Shown here one piece after another: positions 54,843 to 60,038 of a stretch of DNA of 60,038 bases; position 1 is the stretch's first letter; each line of letters opens with the position of its first letter. The notes beneath the pieces are model-generated. The model had not been told where the DNA came from. It searched no databases and worked only from the letters and a program-made list of their open reading frames with translations. A program made the position numbers and the translations under genes. Source of the stretch: Luteibacter sp. UNCMF331Sha3.1 (GTDB lineage: Bacteria > Pseudomonadota > Gammaproteobacteria > Xanthomonadales > Rhodanobacteraceae); NCBI RefSeq assembly GCF_900109915.1, contig NZ_FOBU01000006.1, positions 1-60,038 on the forward strand, in the 5' to 3' direction.

Positions 54843-56684
54843 GTGGGATTCACACAGGGTCGTACGGCGATGGCAGTCAATCCGCAACACGGCGCGATTC
54901 TCGGGCGCCGCGGCCGGCTCGAACTGGACGAGGTGCTCGCCTCGCTCGTGGTCGACGGTTACCTGACCGGTGAGGACGCCAAGCGTGTCCGGATGGGCTC
55001 GCGCAGCGGCAGGACGGCCATCGAACTGCACCCGCTGGTGATCATCGCCAACAGCAAGGTGGACAACCGGCGCGACGAAGGGCGCCCGCTGAGCCTCGAG
55101 ATCCTCGTCGAATGGCTCGCCGGCAAGGCCGACCTGCCCTATCTGAAGATCGACCCGATGAAGGTGAACGTGGCGCAGGTCACGCAGGCCGTCAGCAACG
55201 CGTACGCGCAGCGCCACCGCATCCTGCCCGTCGCCGCGTCGGCCTCGGAAGTGACGTTCGCCACCGCCGAACCGTTCGACACGGCCTGGGCCACCGACCT
55301 CGCGCACATGCTTCGCCGCGACGTGCGCCGCGTGGTGTCGAACCCGATCGACATCAACCGCTACCTGCTCGAGTTCTACGGCGTGCAGCGGTCGATCCAG
55401 CTCGCGCAGGACGCCAAGGGCAACGAGCCGTCGAAGATCATCAACTTCGAGCAGCTCGTGGAGCTCGGCAAGACCGGCGAAGTCGGCGCCGACGACCGCC
55501 ACGTGGTGCACATCGTCGACTGGCTGCTCCAGTACGCGTTCGAGCAGCGCGCCTCCGACATCCACCTCGAGCCTCGCCGCGACGCGGGGCAGATGCGCTT
55601 CCGCATCGATGGCGTGATGCAGAAGGTGTTCGAACTGCCGCCGCCCGTGATGTCCGCGGTGACCGCACGCGTGAAGATCCTGGCGCGCATGGACGTCGCC
55701 GAGAAGCGACGGCCGCAGGATGGCCGCATCAAGACGCGTTCGGCCGGCGGTCGCGAAGTCGAACTGCGTATCTCCACCATGCCGACGGCGTTCGGCGAGA
55801 AGGTGGTGATGCGTATCTTCGATCCCGATCTCGTCATGAAGGATTTCGCGCAGCTCGGGTTTTCCGCCGAGGAAGACCGGCTCTGGCGGGGCATGGTCGA
55901 GCGCCCGCACGGCATCGTCCTGGTCACTGGGCCCACCGGATCGGGCAAGACCACGACGCTGTACTCGACGCTGAAACACCTCGCGCGGCCCGAACTCAAC
56001 GTCTGCACGGTGGAGGACCCCATCGAAATGGTGTCGCCGGACCTCAACCAGATGCAGGTACAGGCGTCCATCGATCTCGATTTCGCGGCCGGCGTGCGCA
56101 CGCTGCTGCGCCAGGATCCGGACATCATCATGATCGGCGAGATCCGCGATCTGGAAACCGCGCAGATGGCGGTCCAGGCGTCGCTGACTGGCCATCTCGT
56201 GCTCTCCACGCTGCACACCAACGATTCGCCGAGCGCGGTCACGCGCCTGCTCGATCTCGGCGTGCCGCATTACCTGATCCAGTCGACGCTCACGGGCGTC
56301 GTGGCACAGCGTCTGGTTCGCACGCTCTGCCCGCATTGCAAACGCCCCGCCGTGCAGGATCCCGACGCGTGGCATGCACTCACGCATGGCTGGGACGTGC
56401 CTCTGCCCGAGCGCGTGTTCGAAGCCGTCGGTTGCCTCGAGTGCCGCAAGACCGGTTTCCTGGGCCGGACGGGCGTCTACGAGATGATGCCGATGTCGGG
56501 GCGCCTGCGCGCGTTGATCGCCGCCGACCTCGACCTCGGCCGATTCGGCGGTGCCGCCCTGAAGGAAGGCATGAAGCCGCTACGCATCTCGGCAGCCATG
56601 CAGGTGGCCGCCGGCCTCACCACCGTGCGCGAAGTGCTCAACGTGCTTCCACCGACAGAGATCGAAGAAAGCAGTACCCCATGA
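54843..56684 (+). CDS. gspE: GspE/PulE-type secretion or pilus ATPase
   Basis: 613 residues from GTG 54843; an internal ATG at 54870 is an alternative. The GTG is preferred because a -10 element lies exactly 6 nt before it, as for two other genes here. Walker [11 protein letters not shown], Asp box and Walker [11 protein letters not shown], and the His box [11 protein letters not shown] identify a type II secretion/type IV pilus assembly ATPase. A tetracysteine zinc motif (CPHC...CLEC) is near 490-530. The N-terminal MSHA/GspE_N-like domain is present. No other T2SS genes adjoin it, but an ExeA-like ATPase lies 1.4 kb downstream. Its stop overlaps the next gene (ATGA). Confidence 0.88.
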   Translation: MGFTQGRTAMAVNPQHGAILGRRGRLELDEVLASLVVDGYLTGEDAKRVRMGSRSGRTAIELHPLVIIANSKVDNRRDEGRPLSLEILVEWLAGKADLPYLKIDPMKVNVAQVTQAVSNAYAQRHRILPVAASASEVTFATAEPFDTAWATDLAHMLRRDVRRVVSNPIDINRYLLEFYGVQRSIQLAQDAKGNEPSKIINFEQLVELGKTGEVGADDRHVVHIVDWLLQYAFEQRASDIHLEPRRDAGQMRFRIDGVMQKVFELPPPVMSAVTARVKILARMDVAEKRRPQDGRIKTRSAGGREVELRISTMPTAFGEKVVMRIFDPDLVMKDFAQLGFSAEEDRLWRGMVERPHGIVLVTGPTGSGKTTTLYSTLKHLARPELNVCTVEDPIEMVSPDLNQMQVQASIDLDFAAGVRTLLRQDPDIIMIGEIRDLETAQMAVQASLTGHLVLSTLHTNDSPSAVTRLLDLGVPHYLIQSTLTGVVAQRLVRTLCPHCKRPAVQDPDAWHALTHGWDVPLPERVFEAVGCLECRKTGFLGRTGVYEMMPMSGRLRALIAADLDLGRFGGAALKEGMKPLRISAAMQVAAGLTTVREVLNVLPPTEIEESSTP

Positions 56685-57418
56685 AGCCCGTCCTCATCGT
56701 TCGCACCGGTCGCGCACCGGACGTCATCGCAGGTCGTCACGGCGACTTTCCACGCTGGTTTCGCCTTGGTCTCCGCCTGAAGGACATGCACTTGCGCATC
56801 GTCGACGTGCAACAGGGCGATCCGCTGCCCGATCCGGACGAGTGCGCGGGCGCGGTGATCACCGGCTCCGCGTCCATGGTGACCGAGAAGCTCGGCTGGA
56901 GCGAGCGCACGGCGGGATGGATCCGCCATGCGATGGATAGCGAGCTGCCTTTGTTCGGTGTCTGCTACGGCCACCAGCTGATGTCGCATGCGCTCGGGGG
57001 CCGGGTGGATTACCTCCCCGGTGGACGCGAGATGGGGACGGTCCGCCTGCGGACTCACGCGCAGGCCGCGTCGGATACGCTGGCCGCGGCCTTGCCCGCC
57101 GAGTTCCACGCGCATGCGACGCACGAACAGAGCGTGCTGGAGCTGCCCGCGCAGGCGACGACACTCGCGAGCTCCGACCGCGATCCGCATCACCTCGTGC
57201 GTTACGGCACCCATGCCATCAGCACGCAGTTCCATCCGGAATTTTCCGCCGAAGTGATGCGCGCCTACATTCGTCGCAAGCACGACGCGCTGCGCGACGA
57301 AGGGCAGTGTCCCGATGCGCTTCTCGCCGGCGTGGCGCCGACACCCGTGGCGACGCGCCTGCTTCGCGGCTTCCTCAACGAGCACGTGCTCGCGGCGCGC
57401 GAACCGTCAGCCGCGTAA
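56681..57418 (+). CDS. Class I glutamine amidotransferase (stand-alone)
   Basis: 245 residues. The nucleophile is the Cys in FGVCYGHQL (about residue 94), and the catalytic His-x-Glu is in STQFHPEFS (about residue 186), so the GATase1 triad is intact. Related to GuaA-like amidotransferase domains acting alone (YxxI-type stand-alone enzymes). It releases ammonia from glutamine for an unknown acceptor. ATG overlaps the gspE stop (ATGA), an unexpected pairing with a secretion ATPase. Its last 12 nt overlap the convergent rhomboid gene. Confidence 0.85.
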   Translation: MKPVLIVRTGRAPDVIAGRHGDFPRWFRLGLRLKDMHLRIVDVQQGDPLPDPDECAGAVITGSASMVTEKLGWSERTAGWIRHAMDSELPLFGVCYGHQLMSHALGGRVDYLPGGREMGTVRLRTHAQAASDTLAAALPAEFHAHATHEQSVLELPAQATTLASSDRDPHHLVRYGTHAISTQFHPEFSAEVMRAYIRRKHDALRDEGQCPDALLAGVAPTPVATRLLRGFLNEHVLAAREPSAA

Positions 57419-58090
57419 CCGGCGTGCGATCGCGCCCCGCGAGAACAGGGCGAAGACGATGCCGAACACGAAGCCGCCGATGTGCGTCCACCAGACGACG
57501 GCGCCGTAACTGGCGCCCGCGTAACTGAAAAGCAGCTGCACCAGCGCCCAGATGCCGATCAGCACGAACGCCGGCACGCGTACGAATTCCAGATACAGGC
57601 CCAGTGGAAGCACGAGGCCGAGCCTTGTCCGGGGAAACAGGGTCACGTAAGCGCCGACGACGGCGGAAACCGCGCCGCTGCAGCCGATGATGGCGACGCG
57701 CGCGCCGGTCAGCGACACGGCGCCGATGAGGTTGCCGACGACACCGCCAAGCAGGAACAGCAGCAGGAAGCGCGGCGAACCGAGGCTGCGTTCGGCGGGG
57801 AGGCTGAAGATCACGAGGAACAGCAGGTTGCTCAGCAGATGCAGCCAGCCGGCATGGATGAAGGTCGCGGTGAAGAGGCGCAACAGCGCGGGATCGCTGA
57901 GCTGCTCCCAGAGCGGCAGGCCGGTGCCGAAGAGGTGCGCGGGCACGGTGCCCCAGTGGAGCATGATGTCCGTCCGCTCCGTGCGGCTGCTCAACGCGAG
58001 CGCGACGAAGCTGACCACGCACACGATCACGACGAGCATCGTCGCCCAGCACAGGCGCGAACGCCGACGTGTATCGACGTGGACGAACAT
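57407..58090 (-). CDS. Rhomboid-family intramembrane serine protease
   Basis: 227 residues. HAGWLHLLSNLLFL carries the HxxxxHxxxN motif, GCSGAVSAVVGAY holds the catalytic Ser (GxSG), and WWTHIGGFVFG the catalytic His, so the protease is probably active. Six or seven hydrophobic helices, inner membrane. ATG 58090 was chosen because it follows the ExeA-like stop by 2 nt; the longer frame to 58384 is an arginine-rich shadow. It would cleave membrane proteins within the bilayer. Substrate unknown. Confidence 0.88.
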   Translation of the reverse strand: MFVHVDTRRRSRLCWATMLVVIVCVVSFVALALSSRTERTDIMLHWGTVPAHLFGTGLPLWEQLSDPALLRLFTATFIHAGWLHLLSNLLFLVIFSLPAERSLGSPRFLLLFLLGGVVGNLIGAVSLTGARVAIIGCSGAVSAVVGAYVTLFPRTRLGLVLPLGLYLEFVRVPAFVLIGIWALVQLLFSYAGASYGAVVWWTHIGGFVFGIVFALFSRGAIARRLRG

Positions 58091-58092
58091 GC

Positions 58093-59697
58093 TCAGGGAA
58101 CGCCGCGCGCCAGGTGCGGCCCCTCGTTGTCCAGCGACGACAGCGCGAACATCGTCTCCGGCCCGACCACGCCGTCCGCCGCGATGCCGAAGCGACGCTG
58201 CAGTGTGAGCACGCGGGTCTCGACGGAGCGATCGAAGGACGCCGGCGGTGTCGTGCCGGCGGCGGCCGGATCGGGAGGCAGGCGCTCGAGCGCCCAGGCC
58301 AGGCCGTCGCCGCTGTCGCCCCGGGCCAGTTTTGCCGGCATGGCGGGATCCACGCGAAAGACCGCGTAGAAGCGCCCGTTCCACACGTGCTCGAACGCCT
58401 CGCGGGTAAGCTCGACGTACTTGCCGCCGAGGAAGAGGCGCACGTCCTCGTCACCCGCGCCGACGAGGAGCACCTGCTGTTTCGCGTTCGCGTCGTCGAG
58501 TTCGAGAACGATCGGGCGGTCGAAGCGGCGAAGCTGGTCGAGCGATCCCCGACCGCTGACGCACGCGAAGCCGGGAAAGATCACCGCGTCGCAGTTGATG
58601 GCGTTGGCGACCGACGTTTCCTTCGAGGACACCTGCCAGCGGGCGAGCAGTTCACCCCACACCCGGACCTTGCCGACATCGGGCACGGGCAGTGCGTCGC
58701 GGAACTTAGCGAGCGCGACGTCCGGCGGCGTCGTCGCGAGGTTCTTGGGCCGTACGGCGGTATGACCGGTGAAGAACCAGGCAGCCACGCCCACCACGAA
58801 GGCGAGCGCGAGGACGCCACCGGCGGCCAGCAACGCCTTGCGATAACGGCGCACCCAGTAGAGCGCGTGCTCGGGGAGCGCTTCGCGCACGACGAAGCCG
58901 AGCGCGCGCTCGCCGATCGACTGCTCGCCCCGCTCCGCCGCGCGTTCGAGGGCGCGGTGCGCCAGGGTATTGAGGCGACGCGGGTTGCCTCTGCCGTCGT
59001 CGCGGAGGCTGCGCAGTCCGAGACGGCTGAACGGCATCTGCGTCGTGCCCGCGACATGGAGACGGTGACGCACGTAGCGCTCGCTCTCCTCGTCGGTCAA
59101 GGGCGGCATCGGTAACCGGCTGCGGATGTGTCCGGCCAGAGCCGGTGCGGAAGGGCCGGCAAGGCGCTCGCGCAGCACGGGTTCGCCGGCCAGCACGATG
59201 TGAAAGGGCACTTCGGCCTTCTCGCAGGCCACGAGGATCCGGTTGACCAGCGCGTACTCGTCGTCCGAAAGCTCCTCGGCGTCATCGAGGATCCAGAGGA
59301 AGCGATGGCTGGCGTGATGCGTGAGGCGGCCGAGCCCGGCGGCGAGGCCGTCGACGAGATGGTCGCGGGTATTGGCGTCCGCGCTGAGCGGCAGTGGCAG
59401 GCCGAAGCCCGCGTAAAGCGACCGGATCCAGGCCACGGGTTCGAGGGCGTAATTGTCCGCGCCATGACGAACCGCACGAATGCCGCGGGAGGCGGCATCG
59501 GCCTCGACCAGCATGCACAACAGCGTCTTGCCGATCCCGCAGTCGCCCGTGACGAGGGTGACACTCGACGCACCCGCACCGACTTCGTACTCGACATGCG
59601 CGAGGATCTCGCGCTCGCGTGCGAACAGGCACGCGAAGCGCGGATCCGGTGCGTCGCCGAATGGCGGCTCGCGAAGTCCAAATGTCTGTAGATACAT
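58093..59697 (-). CDS. ExeA-like AAA ATPase with peptidoglycan-binding domain
   Basis: 534 residues. AAA domain 1-270 with Walker A GDCGIGKTLL (about 51-60) and Walker B LWILDDAEEL, a single membrane helix near 290-312 (ALLAAGGVLALAFVVGVAAWFF), then a periplasmic part with a C39-like region and a C-terminal PG_binding_1 repeat (VLTLQRRFGIAADGVVGPETMFAL). ExeA of Aeromonas couples ATP use to peptidoglycan remodelling for type II secreton assembly. A TAAAGT element sits exactly 6 nt before ATG 59697, and no Shine-Dalgarno is present, so the transcript may be leaderless. First gene before rhomboid, 2 nt apart. Confidence 0.88.
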   Translation of the reverse strand: MYLQTFGLREPPFGDAPDPRFACLFAREREILAHVEYEVGAGASSVTLVTGDCGIGKTLLCMLVEADAASRGIRAVRHGADNYALEPVAWIRSLYAGFGLPLPLSADANTRDHLVDGLAAGLGRLTHHASHRFLWILDDAEELSDDEYALVNRILVACEKAEVPFHIVLAGEPVLRERLAGPSAPALAGHIRSRLPMPPLTDEESERYVRHRLHVAGTTQMPFSRLGLRSLRDDGRGNPRRLNTLAHRALERAAERGEQSIGERALGFVVREALPEHALYWVRRYRKALLAAGGVLALAFVVGVAAWFFTGHTAVRPKNLATTPPDVALAKFRDALPVPDVGKVRVWGELLARWQVSSKETSVANAINCDAVIFPGFACVSGRGSLDQLRRFDRPIVLELDDANAKQQVLLVGAGDEDVRLFLGGKYVELTREAFEHVWNGRFYAVFRVDPAMPAKLARGDSGDGLAWALERLPPDPAAAGTTPPASFDRSVETRVLTLQRRFGIAADGVVGPETMFALSSLDNEGPHLARGVP

Positions 59698-59778
59698 GGG
59701 CCTACTTTAGCCGATCGGCCCGCGCGGGGGAGCCTTGCGCGGGTGCGGCTTTTTCGGCAGAGGGGGCTGCGAGGCGGG

Positions 59779-59826
59779 GCTCTGGTGGGAGCTCTGGTGG
59801 GAGCTCTGGTGGGAGCTCTGGTGGGA
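59779..59826. repeat. Four tandem copies of a 12-bp unit
   Basis: GCTCTGGTGGGA repeated four times without change, running directly into the GGGAGC end of a REP element. Probably a local expansion of the REP terminus. Confidence 0.85.
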
Positions 59827-59886
59827 GCCAGCCTGCTGGCGAAGGGGGCTTGCCGCGAGCACCGTTCGCCAGCAGGCTGGCTCCCA
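59823..59886. repeat. REP element, CCAGCCTGCTGG core, plus an adjacent half element
   Basis: Arms GGGAGCCAGCCTGCTGGCGAA and complement, with the gccgcgagca loop. A half element of the 36397 type (GATCGCGCGCGAGCGCGCTCCCACAGG-like) follows at about 59911-59942. The window end from 59698 to 60038 contains these repeats, a terminator and no gene. Confidence 0.85.
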
Positions 59887-59951
59887 CCGGGGATTGGGAT
59901 GCTTGGGGCGAGCACCTGATCGCGCGCGAGCGCGCTCCCACAGGCGCAAAG

Positions 59952-59984
59952 AAAAAACCCGGCCTCAATGAGACCGGGTTTTTG
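59952..59984. terminator. Bidirectional rho-independent terminator at the right edge
   Basis: Stem AAAAACCCGG/CCGGGTTTTT with loop cctcaatgaga. It could terminate a gene beyond the right edge. Confidence 0.85.
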
Positions 59985-60038
59985 GGATAAAGCCCCTGGC
60001 GGTGACCTGTTGCGGGTCGCGCTGCGCGCAAAGAAAAA

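Noticed and set aside
59779-59942. CRISPR array at the right edge
   Set aside because: The 12-bp units are contiguous without spacers, and the flanking hairpins are REP elements. No cas genes.

Overview
The window is GC-rich, gene-dense chromosomal DNA from a gammaproteobacterium, most likely of the Xanthomonadales (Lysobacterales), in the Rhodanobacteraceae (Luteibacter/Dyella-like). The evidence is a xanB2-type chorismatase beside aryl-polyene (xanthomonadin-like) genes, a VirD4 coupling protein beside a peptidoglycan-binding putative effector, Oar-like TonB-dependent receptors with a carboxypeptidase-regulatory-like N-terminus, an ExeA-like ATPase, and GTGGGAGC-type REP elements. No tRNA, rRNA, CRISPR array, transposase or integrase gene was seen.

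Layout. 1-5247 (minus strand) is a type IV secretion segment: virD4, a short translated leader, a Cys-rich/exported ORF and a large effector-like gene that runs off the left edge. 5544-10430 (minus) is a tightly overlapping partial aryl-polyene operon (ACP, hotdog dehydratase, LpxL-like acyltransferase, LolA-like protein, MMPL exporter, ApeP-like dehydratase) with no ketosynthase, ketoreductase or aryl ligase. xanB2 is divergent from it. 11597-15243 holds glmU, a DUF748 protein and ubiA. 15436-19412 is a coupled TonB receptor and PHP-domain phosphoesterase pair. After a REP cluster and comF comes a biotin operon (bioB-bioF-trhO-bioH-bioC), preceded by a near-perfect BirA-type operator. 25288-39070 is mostly housekeeping (tag, a dehydratase/mutarotase pair, pepN, mnmG, an RDD protein, tex), then a GDSL-esterase autotransporter and a small Cys-rich secreted protein.

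39224-51709 holds a YbaY-like lipoprotein, three tandem paralogous Oar-like TonB receptors (about 1,010-1,025 residues, all minus strand, each with its own promoter and terminator) and a divergent phage-repressor-like regulator. The second and third receptors share near-identical -35/-10 elements, a conserved leader block and a 17-bp palindrome CTAGGAA-ACA-TTCYTAG about 140 bp upstream of the -35. 51755-59697 holds glyQS, a GspE-type ATPase coupled to a class I glutamine amidotransferase, a rhomboid protease and an ExeA-like ATPase. The right edge is REP and tandem-repeat DNA with a bidirectional terminator.

Functional links. XanB2 should make 3- and 4-hydroxybenzoate; the first primes xanthomonadin-type polyenes and the second is the substrate of UbiA encoded nearby. 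BioH and BioC make the pimeloyl-ACP precursor used by BioF, and BioB closes the pathway. The least explained features are the receptor array with its shared upstream box, the nested/fused ORF beside virD4, the truncated polyene operon at its junction with the secretion genes, and a set of promoters placed exactly 6 nt before start codons.
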